A stretch of 56,914 nucleotides of DNA from Chloroflexota bacterium (GCA_011523705.1 WTGC01000052.1:1-56914); one strand, 5' to 3'; counted from the first letter of the stretch, positions 1-8,933 are shown. Translations and numbers: made by a program. Notes: a model not told the origin generated them from the sequence alone.

Positions 1-6
1 CTCCTA

Positions 7-33
7 GTGGGGGAAGGGGCCGGGGGATGGGGG
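7..33. repeat. Family B G/C-rich repeat, partial
   Basis: This is the end of the CCCCATCCCCCGGCCCCTTCC-type intergenic repeat in reverse orientation. It keeps an open reading frame with the downstream permease, so an automatic start at position 7 would wrongly translate the repeat as protein. The copy is cut by the window edge. Confidence 0.6.
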
Positions 34-72
34 GCAAGGTCGCCCTATATTCGCGCGATAAACAGATTGAAA

Positions 73-981
73 ATGCAGAATAGCGGAACCCTGCCCGAAT
101 TGACGCCCAGGCATCGAGAAGCCTTCGTGGGCTATCTTTTCATTTTGCCTACCTATGTTGGTTTCACGATCTTTATTCTTTATCCCCTGATCGAATCCGT
201 GCGCATCAGTTTCCAGGACTTTAGTCTCTTACGCGGCTCAACCTATATCGGCTTTGACAATTATGTCCAGATGTTTGCCGATCCTCGCCTGCGGATAGCC
301 TATATCAATACCGTCGTCTTCACCCTTTTTGCCGTTTTCTTCAACGCCGGCATTGGCTTGATCTTGGCGGTCATGCTCAATCGGCGCCTGCCCGTATTGA
401 TGCGCAATCTATACCGCTCAATCTTCTTCTTCCCGGTGCTCATCGCGCATACTTATATCGCTGTCATCTGGCGCTTTCTCTATCACTATGATACCGGCGT
501 CATCAATTATTATCTGGGTCTCTTTGGCGTTGACGCGATCCCTTGGCTGAGCAACGCGCATTGGGCGATGGCGGCGATCATCATCCTCGATGTTTGGAAG
601 AACACCGGCTTTGCTATGCTGGTCTTCCTCGCCGGCTTACAGAGCATCCCCAATGAATATTATGAAGCGGCTCAGCTTGACGGCGCTAATGAGCGGCAGC
701 TGTTTTTCCGCATCACGATTCCCTTGCTCAGCCCAACCATATTCTTCATTCTTGTCATCTTTATGATCGGCGCTTTGCAAGTCTTCGACACAATTATCGT
801 GCTCACGCAAGGCGGTCCCGGCGATGCCACCCGCAGCGTCGTGCTCTACGTCTATGAAATCGCCTTCCGCACATTCAATATGGGCTACGCGGCCGCGGTA
901 TCCATGACCCTTTTCGCCATTATTTTGGTGCTGACCGCCCTGCAATTTTGGATCAGCCGCCGCTGGGTGCATTACGAATAG
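73..981 (+). CDS. Carbohydrate ABC transporter permease (MalF/UgpA type)
   Basis: Inner-membrane permease subunit of a sugar importer of the CUT1 (MalFGK-like) class, 302 residues from this start. About six hydrophobic segments are visible. The cytoplasmic EAA loop reads EAAQLDGANERQLFFRITIP, which docks the ATPase in this family. I chose ATG 73 because the open frame upstream (7-72) is only the family B repeat read as protein. The second permease follows 12 bases downstream, as in MalF-MalG pairs. The binding protein is not in the window and probably lies upstream; the ATPase is not seen. GH116 and asparaginase-like genes follow on the same strand and hint at a glycan-derived substrate, but the actual sugar cannot be read from the sequence. 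Confidence 0.9.
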   Translation: MQNSGTLPELTPRHREAFVGYLFILPTYVGFTIFILYPLIESVRISFQDFSLLRGSTYIGFDNYVQMFADPRLRIAYINTVVFTLFAVFFNAGIGLILAVMLNRRLPVLMRNLYRSIFFFPVLIAHTYIAVIWRFLYHYDTGVINYYLGLFGVDAIPWLSNAHWAMAAIIILDVWKNTGFAMLVFLAGLQSIPNEYYEAAQLDGANERQLFFRITIPLLSPTIFFILVIFMIGALQVFDTIIVLTQGGPGDATRSVVLYVYEIAFRTFNMGYAAAVSMTLFAIILVLTALQFWISRRWVHYE

Positions 982-993
982 CGAGACCAAGAC

Positions 994-1881
994 ATGGCAA
1001 CGATTGAAGCGACCGCTTCCGCGCAAGCCAAGCAAACGCGCGGCAAAAGCAGGAAGCCCATCAATGTAGGCGATATCATCTCTTACACGATTTTGACCAT
1101 CGCCGCCATCTTGGTGATGATGCCGCTGGCCTGGATGTTTTCCACATCGCTGCGCCCAACACAGGAAAGCTTTCATCTGCCGCCGGCTTGGCTGCCGACC
1201 GATTTCCGCTGGGAGAATTACATCGCCCCCTTCGAATCCAGCGTGCCCTTTGTCGATCTCTTCATCAACAGCATGAGGATCACGGTGGCGGTGACCCTGG
1301 GTCAGTTGGTGACTTGTTCGCTCGCCGGTTACGCCTTCGCCCGCCTGCGCTTCCCCGGGCGTGATATGCTCTTTCTCCTCCTGCTCGGCTCCTTAATGGT
1401 GCCATTTCAGGTGACGATCATTCCTATATTCTTGCTGATGCGCGATCTGAACTTGATTGATAATCCTCTCGCGATCATTTTGCCCGGGCTGATCAGCGCA
1501 TTTGGCGTGTTTTTGATGCGGCAGTTCTTCAAGCAGATGCCGCAGGAACTCTTCGACGCGGCGCGTGTCGATGGCGCCGGGCATATTCGTTCCTTTTTGC
1601 AGATCGCCCTGCCCCTGGCTGGACCGGCGATGGCCACGCTCGCCATTATTACTTTCAACGCCACCTGGAACGCCTATTTTCTGCCGCTCGTATTCCTCAA
1701 TTCCTGGCATAAGATGACGCTGCCACAAGGCATCGCGCTGCTCACCGGTTATATGGGCTCGGGCAATCCTTCTGTCGTGATGGCGGCGGTGACGATGGCG
1801 ATCATCCCGGTGCTGATTCTCTTCCTGGTGGCGCAGCGCTGGATCATCGAGGCGCTGACGCGCAGTGGCTTGAAGGGTTAA
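994..1881 (+). CDS. Carbohydrate ABC transporter permease (MalG/UgpE type)
   Basis: Second inner-membrane permease of the CUT1 sugar importer, 295 residues. A short polar N-terminus (about residues 1-30) precedes six predicted membrane segments. The EAA loop reads DAARVDGAGHIRSFLQIALP. The C-terminus (RWIIEALTRSGLKG) matches the usual G-L-x-x-G ending of MalG-type subunits. It starts 12 bases after the MalF-type gene, so the two are surely co-transcribed and form the membrane heterodimer. A family A repeat lies downstream, before the GH116 gene, so the transcript may or may not extend into it. Confidence 0.92.
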   Translation: MATIEATASAQAKQTRGKSRKPINVGDIISYTILTIAAILVMMPLAWMFSTSLRPTQESFHLPPAWLPTDFRWENYIAPFESSVPFVDLFINSMRITVAVTLGQLVTCSLAGYAFARLRFPGRDMLFLLLLGSLMVPFQVTIIPIFLLMRDLNLIDNPLAIILPGLISAFGVFLMRQFFKQMPQELFDAARVDGAGHIRSFLQIALPLAGPAMATLAIITFNATWNAYFLPLVFLNSWHKMTLPQGIALLTGYMGSGNPSVVMAAVTMAIIPVLILFLVAQRWIIEALTRSGLKG

Positions 1882-1920
1882 GGCGCGAGACAAATCGTTT
1901 AAGCACGCCAGTTCAAACGC

Positions 1921-1968
1921 GGGCGACTCACAGCCGCGCGTAGACACTGCGGGTCAGTCGCCCCTACA
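1921..1968. repeat. Family A palindromic repeat with CGTAGACACTG module
   Basis: The element begins GGGCGACTCACAG and ends CAGTCGCCCCTACA, with inverted ends GGGCGACT/AGTCGCCC. The loop carries the module GCGCGTAGACACTGCGGGTC. Near-identical copies lie at 10725-10773 and 45057-45104; a copy without the module is at 11601-11626. Confidence 0.8.
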
Positions 1969-2021
1969 TTTGCTAGACAGCGAGCATCTGGGCAGCAATA
2001 GGCGAAAGACAGGACACAAGC

Positions 2022-4547
2022 ATGACCGATTCAAATGGCTACCCTTCATTAGTAAGATACGACCAAGACCACCTGCGGCAGATCGGGCTGCCGCTCGGCG
2101 GCATCGGCACCGGCGTCGTCTCTCTCGGCGGGCGAGGCAACCTGCACGATTGGGAGATCGTCAACCGCCCGGCTAAAGGCTTCGACCTTCAGCAGACATT
2201 CTTCGCCCTGTACACAAAGGCTGCCGACGGAAAAAAGACTGCGCACGCGCTTGAGGGGGTCATCCCGGTTGCCGACTACGAAGGCGCTCGCGGCGCTACC
2301 ATTCCCAATCATGGCTTGCCGCGCTTCCGCGAGTGCAGCTTTGAAGCGGCTTACCCCTTTGGCGTCGTGACGCTCAGCGACGAGAGTGTGCCGCTCACTG
2401 CACAGTTGTGCGCTTTCAATCCGCTGATCCCGACCGACAGCGACAATAGCGGCATTCCGGTCGCCATCTTGCGTTTCATCTTGTCGAACGAGGGCGATGC
2501 CGATATCGAAGCGGCTGTCTGTGGCAGCTTGAACAATTTCATTGGCGCCGACGGCACGAGCGGCGCGCCCAAAGACAACCGCAACGCTTATCGCGAGGCG
2601 GACGGCTTGGCCGGCATATTGATGGAATCAGCCGGCGTCGACCGCGACGCGCCGCAATGGGGCACGCTGGCGCTGTCTACTCCACAGCGTGCGGGAATTA
2701 CGCAGCGCACAGCCTGGGCGAATTACACCTGGGGCGATTCGCTGCTCGATTTCTGGGATGATTTTAGCGACGATGGACACCTGGATGAGCGCGAGCGAGC
2801 GGGCAAAGATGACCCGACCGGCTCGCTCAGCGTCTCAATGGTCGTCCCCGCCAGTAGCTCAGTCGAGGTGACTTTCTTCCTGACTTGGCACTTCCCCAAT
2901 CGCACAACCTGGAAAGAAAGCGGCTCCAATCACCCGCATAGCCTCGACCAAACGGGGATAAGAGTCGGCAACTACTACACGACGCAATACGCTGACGCTT
3001 GGGACGCGGCCGCTTACACGGCGAAGAATCTCGAATGGCTGGAAGCGGAAACGCGGGCTTTCGTCGACGCCGTCTGCGAGAGCGACTTGCCGACAGTGGT
3101 CAAAGAATCCGCCCTCTTCAACCTGAGCACGCTGCGCTCGCAGACCGTTTTCCGCACGCCAGATGGCTTCATGTTCGGCTGGGAAGGCTGCGATGATACC
3201 GCCGGCTGCTGCTTCGGCTCCTGCACGCATGTCTGGAATTACGAGCAGGCGACTGCCTTCCTCTTTGGCGGCTTGGCGCTGGGCATGCGCGAGGTCGAAT
3301 TCAACTACGCCACCCGCAACGACGGCGGCATGAGCTTCCGCGTCGAACTGCCGCTGGAGCACGCTCAAGCCTGGTCGCTGGCGGCTGCCGATGGTCAGAT
3401 GGGCTGCATCATGAAGCTCTACCGTGACTGGCAGCTTTCCGGCGATGACGAGCGGCTTCGGAGCCTGTGGTCAAATGCGCGCAAGGCGCTCGAATTCTGT
3501 TGGCTACCGGGCGGCTGGGATGCGGACAAGGACGGCGTCATGGAAGGCTGCCAGCACAATACGATGGATGTCGAGTATTATGGTCCAAATCCGCAGATGG
3601 GCATCTGGTATCTGGGCGCCCTGCGCGCGATGGAAGAGATGGCGCGCCACTTGGGGGAGACGGCATTTGCCGATGAATGCCAGCGGCTATTCGCAAACGG
3701 CAGCGCCTGGATCGACGGGGAGCTCTTCAACGGCGATTATTATGAGCACGAGATCGTCCCCGCCTCCGGCGCCGACGCCGTGCTCGGCATGTTGATGAGC
3801 GACATGGGCGCGGCCGACCCGGCACAGCCCGTCATGCAATTGGGCGCCGGCTGTCTGGTTGATCAATTGGTCGGGCAACTCTTGGCTCATGTCAGCGGCT
3901 TGGGTTACCTCGTCGATGAAGGCAATGTAAAGCAGACGCTGTCCAGCATCATGCGCCACAACTTCCAGGAGAATATGTACGGCCACTTCAACCATATGCG
4001 ATCCTACGTGCTGAACGACGAATCGGCGCTGCTGATGGCGACCTACCCGCGCGGCGATCGGCCCGCGCGGCCCTTCCCTTACTACAATGAAGTGATGACC
4101 GGCTTTGAATACACCGCCGCCATCGGCATGCTCTACGAAGGCAACATCGAAAACGGCTTGAAGTGCATCGCCGCCATCCGCGACCGCTACGACGGGCAGA
4201 AGCGCAATCCTTTCGACGAAGCCGAATGCGGTCATCATTACGCGCGGGCGATGGTGAGCTGGGCGGCGATCCTGGCGCTGACCGGTTTCCAATACTCGGC
4301 CGTCGATCAGCGGATCCGCTTCACCACGCCCGATAGAGATCGCCGATACGTCTGGTCGAGCGGCTATGCCTGGGGCAACTGCGCGCTCAACCCGGAGGAT
4401 GATGGCGCCTGCAAAGTTGAATTCAACGTCCGCGGCGGCGAGATCAGTTTCAGCGAATTCGCCTTGACCGGATTGGGCGCGGTCTCTTTTGCGCCGGGGC
4501 ACAACCTCAAAAAAGGCGACTCGATTCAGTTTCAAGTGAGCGCATAG
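2022..4547 (+). CDS. GH116 family glycosidase (glucosylceramidase/beta-glucosidase type)
   Basis: An 841-residue glycoside hydrolase of the GH116 (DUF608, GBA2-like) family, whose members remove beta-linked glucose, xylose or N-acetylglucosamine. The N-terminus carries the family hallmark IGLPLGGIGTGVVSLGG (about residues 21-37). The C-terminal (alpha/alpha)6 catalytic domain shows CTHVWNYEQ and HNTMDVEYYGPNPQMG, motifs that surround the nucleophile Glu and acid/base Asp in characterised members; the exact residues were not assigned here. No clear signal peptide is visible, so it probably acts in the cytoplasm on imported glycosides. It follows two sugar ABC permeases and precedes a glycosylasparaginase-like gene on the same strand, which suggests a glycan or glycoconjugate breakdown locus. 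The substrate is inferred only by family. Confidence 0.88.
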   Translation: MTDSNGYPSLVRYDQDHLRQIGLPLGGIGTGVVSLGGRGNLHDWEIVNRPAKGFDLQQTFFALYTKAADGKKTAHALEGVIPVADYEGARGATIPNHGLPRFRECSFEAAYPFGVVTLSDESVPLTAQLCAFNPLIPTDSDNSGIPVAILRFILSNEGDADIEAAVCGSLNNFIGADGTSGAPKDNRNAYREADGLAGILMESAGVDRDAPQWGTLALSTPQRAGITQRTAWANYTWGDSLLDFWDDFSDDGHLDERERAGKDDPTGSLSVSMVVPASSSVEVTFFLTWHFPNRTTWKESGSNHPHSLDQTGIRVGNYYTTQYADAWDAAAYTAKNLEWLEAETRAFVDAVCESDLPTVVKESALFNLSTLRSQTVFRTPDGFMFGWEGCDDTAGCCFGSCTHVWNYEQATAFLFGGLALGMREVEFNYATRNDGGMSFRVELPLEHAQAWSLAAADGQMGCIMKLYRDWQLSGDDERLRSLWSNARKALEFCWLPGGWDADKDGVMEGCQHNTMDVEYYGPNPQMGIWYLGALRAMEEMARHLGETAFADECQRLFANGSAWIDGELFNGDYYEHEIVPASGADAVLGMLMSDMGAADPAQPVMQLGAGCLVDQLVGQLLAHVSGLGYLVDEGNVKQTLSSIMRHNFQENMYGHFNHMRSYVLNDESALLMATYPRGDRPARPFPYYNEVMTGFEYTAAIGMLYEGNIENGLKCIAAIRDRYDGQKRNPFDEAECGHHYARAMVSWAAILALTGFQYSAVDQRIRFTTPDRDRRYVWSSGYAWGNCALNPEDDGACKVEFNVRGGEISFSEFALTGLGAVSFAPGHNLKKGDSIQFQVSA

Positions 4548-4625
4548 CGGACGACCTATTCTCTGAGACCTTGGTAAACTTGGTGTTCTCGGTGGCGAAG
4601 TAAACGGACCGGGAGTTCGCTGCCC

Positions 4626-5603
4626 ATGCTCATCATCGCCAGCAGCAACGGCGCCATCGGCATTGACCAAGCCATGGATGCGCTGAAGAATGGCGGCAGC
4701 GCGCTCGACGCGGTCGAAATCGGCATCCGCCTGGTCGAAGCGAATCCCGAAGAGCACAGCGTCGGTTACAACGGCTATCCCAATATCCTGGGCGAGCTCG
4801 AACTGGACGCCAGCCTCATGGACGGGCGGACGCTTGATTCGGGCGCCGTCGCCTTGCTGCGCGGCTACCCCTACGCCATTTCCGTCGCTCGCCAGGTCAT
4901 GGAGCGGGATATCCCCCATGTCTTGCTCGCTGGCGAAGGGGCGGAACGCTTCGCCCGCGAGATCAAAGCCGAACAGTGGGAATCCATGCTGACACCTGAA
5001 ATCGTCGAGGTCTGGCGCGAAGGTCTGGAAGCTGTAGGGGCCACCCAGTGGGTCGCCCGCCAATCAGACAAAATCCCCGAGATAACTGATCAGACGCCTT
5101 TACTCGATTGGGTCAAGTTGGCGACTGACCCGGAGCGCGTGCACGGCACGGTCAACTTCATCGCCATCGACGGCAATGGAGATATCGCCAGCGGCGTCAG
5201 CACCAGCGGCTGGGCATGGAAGTACCCCGGGCGCATCGGTGACAGTCCCATTATCGGCGCTGGCAATTACGCCGACAACCGATACGGCGCCTGCGCCTGC
5301 ACCGGCATGGGTGAAATGGCGATACGCGCCGGGACCGCGCGCAGCCTGGTCCTATACCTCAAGATGGGCATGTCGCTGGGAGAGGCGGCGCGGCAAGCGA
5401 TGATGGATCTGCGTGACTTGGGCGGCGACTACATTGGCGGCATGAATTTGATCGCGCTCGATCGAAACGGCGAGCATGTTGGCATGTCTTCACGTGCTGG
5501 CGCCATCTACATTTACCAGACGGCAAGTATGAAATCTTATCAGGAATGTGAGCGTGACCTTGTCAAGATTCCGGGACGTTGGGGCAATCGCCCGCTAGAT
5601 TGA
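4626..5603 (+). CDS. N4-(beta-N-acetylglucosaminyl)-L-asparaginase / isoaspartyl peptidase-like Ntn hydrolase
   Basis: A 325-residue member of the T2 N-terminal-nucleophile hydrolase family. These precursors cut themselves to expose a catalytic Thr, then hydrolyse N-glycosyl-asparagine or isoaspartyl bonds. The predicted autoprocessing site is Gly-Thr175 in VHGTVNFIAIDGNG. Downstream, GVSTSGWAWKYPGRIGDSPI and GAGNYADN match the substrate-binding segments of glycosylasparaginase closely, and CACTGMGE supplies the conserved TG loop. No export signal is present. The start follows GGGAG at good distance. It lies 78 bases after the GH116 gene, so removal of sugars and then of the Asn-GlcNAc linkage is a plausible shared job. 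A plain isoaspartyl dipeptidase activity is the main alternative. Confidence 0.87.
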   Translation: MLIIASSNGAIGIDQAMDALKNGGSALDAVEIGIRLVEANPEEHSVGYNGYPNILGELELDASLMDGRTLDSGAVALLRGYPYAISVARQVMERDIPHVLLAGEGAERFAREIKAEQWESMLTPEIVEVWREGLEAVGATQWVARQSDKIPEITDQTPLLDWVKLATDPERVHGTVNFIAIDGNGDIASGVSTSGWAWKYPGRIGDSPIIGAGNYADNRYGACACTGMGEMAIRAGTARSLVLYLKMGMSLGEAARQAMMDLRDLGGDYIGGMNLIALDRNGEHVGMSSRAGAIYIYQTASMKSYQECERDLVKIPGRWGNRPLD

Positions 5604-5708
5604 ATCAGAAATAAAGGTAAGTCCTAAGATGTATCGCATGCTAGATGGCAACATTGATCGCACTGGCTGGGCAGCTATCACGTTAACTCTCCAGATGACT
5701 TGATCTAA

Positions 5709-6824
5709 TTATCGCATATAGATGCCCGAAACACGTTCCAACCTTTCTATCGAGTCAGCAGCACGAACCAAGGCCGGAAGGGAGTCGTATTCTTCGTTTA
5801 CCAAGTCTTCAAACTGCACTGCCTGAACGGCTAGGAAGGTCAAGGCAACACAATTAACGACCTCCTGGCAGGCAACTGCCGAATCTAGTATCTCTTGAAG
5901 TATTTCTCCCGTCCCGATAGCAATCTCAGAAATATATCCATGTGCGAAGTCTACACGTTTCTCCTCTGGCAAACGATCTACAAGAGAAGGAAGCACACTC
6001 ATGTGTGTACCTCGAAGATTGTCTAGATATTCGCGATATTCGCTACCTACGAATGTAGCTGCCTGTAGCTGAGTACATGGCGGAACACTAGCCACTGTAC
6101 GAGCAATTCGGTTTAGAGCTTCCCGTGAATCAGGGAAGTCATACAATTTTTCTGGATCGATCACATATGGCGTAGCGGTGGGAAAAGGCGCCCCGGTTTC
6201 ATCCGCAACACGTTCAGTCAGCCATCCGGCAATCCAAAGAACACGCCAGATACCGTCATCGTCGGCATTCAGAACAGCGAACCAATTTTGAGGCACATCG
6301 TTTACCACTTCTCCTAACAAAACTTCAATTACGAATAACGCATCCTTCGAAGTAAACTGCGTATATACGTCGCAGGCGGACAGGGGCTCGTCCGGCAAGA
6401 ACGGAGGGCAAACGCGCGCGTTCAACGCAAATCGTGGAGACACCCACTCCGTCGGTATATCCCATGTATCCTGCCAATCCTCAATAGTCTCCCATCTACC
6501 CAGCCAAAGCCAATCTTCAAAGGCAAGCGGTTCGTCGTCGCACCGATTTACATATATTGGTTTGATTTTGCGCTCACTGCCGTCTTCAAGCTGAACAAGG
6601 CGATTGTGCTCAGTTATCATGGACTCGTTAAATGTACGACCGCCAGCGATTTGAAAGCACGGATCTTCAACCAATGGCCTAGAAAGATCTACACAAACTG
6701 TTAAGCCACCAATTTGGGCACATTCCTCCGTAGCCAGCGCTGATTGGACTAGTGGCGTTGGCGTTGCAGTCGGCTCCGGCACATCCTGCGCAGCAGTGGG
6801 CATAACGAAGGCGCTAATGAGCAA
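5709..6824 (-). CDS. Secreted protein of unknown function, signal peptide interrupted by an in-frame TGA
   Basis: I do not recognise the family. The mature part (about 340 residues) is acidic, has several cysteines, and starts with a Thr/Pro-rich linker (EPTATPTPL) typical of exported Chloroflexota proteins. The only usable start downstream of the stop is TTG at 6824, in the middle of a hydrophobic stretch. Reading further upstream in the same frame gives a full signal peptide (LVRAAVAVAILALL then ISAFVMPTAAQ). It begins at ATG 6881, which overlaps the stop of the upstream gene as ATGA, but codon 4 is TGA (6872-6870). Either the gene is a recent pseudogene, the base is a sequence error, or a weak TTG start is used. 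Its base composition is lower in G+C (about 52% in one sampled line) than the neighbours. Confidence 0.7.
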   Translation of the reverse strand: MLISAFVMPTAAQDVPEPTATPTPLVQSALATEECAQIGGLTVCVDLSRPLVEDPCFQIAGGRTFNESMITEHNRLVQLEDGSERKIKPIYVNRCDDEPLAFEDWLWLGRWETIEDWQDTWDIPTEWVSPRFALNARVCPPFLPDEPLSACDVYTQFTSKDALFVIEVLLGEVVNDVPQNWFAVLNADDDGIWRVLWIAGWLTERVADETGAPFPTATPYVIDPEKLYDFPDSREALNRIARTVASVPPCTQLQAATFVGSEYREYLDNLRGTHMSVLPSLVDRLPEEKRVDFAHGYISEIAIGTGEILQEILDSAVACQEVVNCVALTFLAVQAVQFEDLVNEEYDSLPALVRAADSIERLERVSGIYMR

Positions 6825-6877
6825 AGCAAGAATGGCAACTGCAACCGCGGCGCGAACGAGTTGGCTTGTTCAGGTCT

Positions 6878-7099
6878 TCATAGCCAATCATCATCCCATT
6901 CGTCGCGCAATTCATTGATGTAGGCGTCCACATCTACGCCTTTCCAAGATTCCTTGTCCAATCCGGCCAAGTCGCGCAGACTTGGCGCTGGCCTTTGACC
7001 CTCATCCACCTCAACGATCCGTTTCAACCATCTGAGCAGTTCTTTACGCTCGCTCGGCTTCAGCGCTTTCGCCTGCTGCAAGACTTCGTATGTCGACAT
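6878..7099 (-). CDS. Small antitoxin-like protein, orphan
   Basis: A 73-residue acidic protein from the start at 7099, which has GGAG eight bases upstream; a longer open frame to 7159 lacks this support. The N-terminus (MSTYEVLQQAKALKPSERKE) is a helix of the kind seen in VapB/RelB-like and DUF2281-like antitoxins. The C-terminus (YINELRDEWDDDWL) resembles the toxin-binding tail of such proteins. No PIN, RelE or other toxin gene is next to it: downstream is the interrupted secreted protein, overlapping by ATGA, and upstream on the other strand is zwf. Assignment is by general look only; it may instead be a small regulator of the secreted gene. Confidence 0.55.
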   Translation of the reverse strand: MSTYEVLQQAKALKPSERKELLRWLKRIVEVDEGQRPAPSLRDLAGLDKESWKGVDVDAYINELRDEWDDDWL

Positions 7100-7184
7100 G
7101 ATCCCATTCTCCGTCTGCCGATGCCACAATTCTACCATCTTCGAGGACGTCGATTCCATTTCGCCCGCGCGAGCCTCGGTAAAT

Positions 7185-7213
7185 TCGTTGCAATCGCCAA
7201 TTTACGCTACAAT
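7185..7213 (+). promoter_or_regulatory. Candidate promoter of zwf
   Basis: TACAAT at 7208-7213 is a good -10 box. TTCGTT at 7185-7190 is a weak -35 at 17 bases spacing. It lies 78 bases before the zwf start. This is pattern matching only. Confidence 0.3.
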
Positions 7214-7242
7214 ACCCGCCAATTCTTGAACAAGGGGCGCTT

Positions 7243-7270
7243 AGGGCACGTAGACATAGCCCTTCGACAC
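7243..7270. repeat. Long form of the CGTAGACA module
   Basis: The stretch GGGCACGTAGACATAGCCC followed by TTCGACAC lies in the zwf leader. An almost identical string is at 53928-53954 inside a family A-like element. Here it stands without the flanking palindrome. Confidence 0.6.
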
Positions 7271-7290
7271 AGCCCCGCCCAGGAGGGACG

Positions 7291-8757
7291 ATGAGCGATC
7301 GACCCACTGTGATTGCGATTTTCGGTGTGACGGGGGATCTCGCCCGCCGCAAGCTGATCCCGTCGCTTTATAGCAATTTCATCAAGGGGCGCACCCCCGA
7401 GCGCCTGCGGATCGTTGGTGTGGGACGGCGCGAATGGACGGACGCGACGCTAATCGAACATGCGCATCAGTCGCTGAAGAACTACGCCGCCGCCATCTAC
7501 GACGAGCGCGCCTGGGACCGATTCCGCCAGATGCTCTCCTACAGCAAGGTGAACCTGCCCCAGCCCGAGACTTATCGGAATCTAAAGGACGATCTTGACG
7601 CGCTGGACGATGGCTGCAGCAATCGACTCTATTATCTGTCCATCGCGCCCGAATTCTACCAGGATGTCATCTGCAACCTGGGCGCCCTGGGCATGGCGCG
7701 CGAAAACGGTGGGACCGCTCACCCGTCCTGGCGCCGCATCGTCATCGAAAAGCCATTTGGCTACAACATGGAGACAGCTCAATCGCTCAATCGGGTCGTC
7801 CATTCCGTCTTCAAGGAGTCGCAGGTTTATCGCATCGATCACTACCTTGGCAAAGAGACGGCACAGAATATCCTGTTCATGCGCTTCGCCAACACCATAT
7901 TTGAGCCCGTCTGGAACCGCAGCCATATCAGCAACGTGCAGGTGACGGTCGCCGAGACGGTGGATGTCGGCACGCGCGCCGGCTATTACGACAGTTCCGG
8001 CGTGATGCGCGATATGGTGCAGAATCACCTGCTGCAACTGCTCTCGCTAATCGCCATGGAGCCGCCCTCGGCTTTTGACGCCGACGCCCTGCGCAACGAG
8101 AAGGTCAAGGTCCTGCAAGCCGCTCGCGCAGTCCGGCTGGAAGACACGGTGCGCGGGCAATACGATGGCTATCGCCGCGCCGACGGCGTCGCGCCCGACT
8201 CCATCACCCCGACCTTCTCCGCCCTCAAGCTCTTCATCGACAACTGGCGCTGGAAAGACATCCCTTTCTATTTGCGTTCCGGCAAGGCGATGCGCCAGAA
8301 AACGACCCAAGTCAATATCCAATTCAAGCGACCGCCGAATAGCATTTTCGAGCTGACCGAGACCGGCGATCATTCTCGCAACATGCTGTCGATCTGTATT
8401 CAGCCGGATGAAGGCATACACCTGACGATTGAAGCGAAAATCCCCGACCGGCAAATCGCCAAGTCGGTCGATATGGAGCTGCATTACGACAATGCCTTCA
8501 AAGCCGAAGACTTGCCGGACGCCTACGAGCGCTTGATCCTGGACGCCATCAATGGAGACGCCGCCCTATTCATACGCGGCGACGAGATCGAGAGCGCCTG
8601 GAAAATTGTCGATCCAATCATTGAGGGTTGGGCGAGCGACCCCAGCGCGCCGCCGATGCACTGCTACGCCAAAGGCTCATGGGGACCAGAAGCCGCCGAT
8701 AAACTGCTCGAACGCGAGGAGCATATCTGGCGCCTCAGCTGTTTGCATCAGGGTTAG
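7291..8757 (+). CDS. zwf: Glucose-6-phosphate 1-dehydrogenase
   Basis: Catalyses oxidation of glucose 6-phosphate to 6-phosphogluconolactone with reduction of NADP(+), the first step of the oxidative pentose phosphate pathway, in the cytoplasm. It is 488 residues, the normal family length. The Rossmann nucleotide-binding motif is IFGVTGDLARRKLIP near residue 10. The substrate signature RIDHYLGKE (about residues 184-192) contains the catalytic-site Asp, His and Lys, and EKPFG lies just before it. The start ATG follows a strong AGGAGG seven bases upstream. No gnd or pgl neighbour is present; it stands alone between an antitoxin-like gene on the opposite strand and the convergent VOC array. Confidence 0.97.
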   Translation: MSDRPTVIAIFGVTGDLARRKLIPSLYSNFIKGRTPERLRIVGVGRREWTDATLIEHAHQSLKNYAAAIYDERAWDRFRQMLSYSKVNLPQPETYRNLKDDLDALDDGCSNRLYYLSIAPEFYQDVICNLGALGMARENGGTAHPSWRRIVIEKPFGYNMETAQSLNRVVHSVFKESQVYRIDHYLGKETAQNILFMRFANTIFEPVWNRSHISNVQVTVAETVDVGTRAGYYDSSGVMRDMVQNHLLQLLSLIAMEPPSAFDADALRNEKVKVLQAARAVRLEDTVRGQYDGYRRADGVAPDSITPTFSALKLFIDNWRWKDIPFYLRSGKAMRQKTTQVNIQFKRPPNSIFELTETGDHSRNMLSICIQPDEGIHLTIEAKIPDRQIAKSVDMELHYDNAFKAEDLPDAYERLILDAINGDAALFIRGDEIESAWKIVDPIIEGWASDPSAPPMHCYAKGSWGPEAADKLLEREEHIWRLSCLHQG

Positions 8758-8768
8758 GTCAATCAAAT

Positions 8769-8812
8769 CCCCTCACCCCCCGGCCCCCTCTCCCACAAGG
8801 GGAGAGGGGGAG
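8769..8812. terminator. Strong G/C hairpin between convergent genes (family B-like)
   Basis: CCCCCTCTCCC (8784-8794) and GGGAGAGGGGG (8800-8810) form an 11-bp perfect stem with a tiny loop, 26 bases after the zwf stop. The preceding CCCCTCACCCCCCGG makes it a family B variant. No T-run follows, so it could stabilise 3' ends of either transcript rather than act as a classical terminator. Confidence 0.5.
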
Positions 8813-8933
8813 CGTCGCCAGGCTCGAAACAGCTCATTAGCGACGGACTGCGCCACAACGATGCGAATTCTCCCAAGCTATCATGCGATAACTCGCGCGT
8901 AACGGTCAATAGCGGACAAGCCTTATAGCAAGA

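Noticed and set aside
3687..5063. A 458-codon open frame on the minus strand across the GH116 and asparaginase-like genes
   Set aside because: It lies antisense to two well-supported enzymes and its product is a low-information mix of His, Arg and Val typical of the complement of G+C-rich coding DNA.
5604..5708. A 24-codon ORF starting near 5630 (MYRMLDGNIDRTGWAAITL)
   Set aside because: No ribosome site, no relative and no context; chance ORF.
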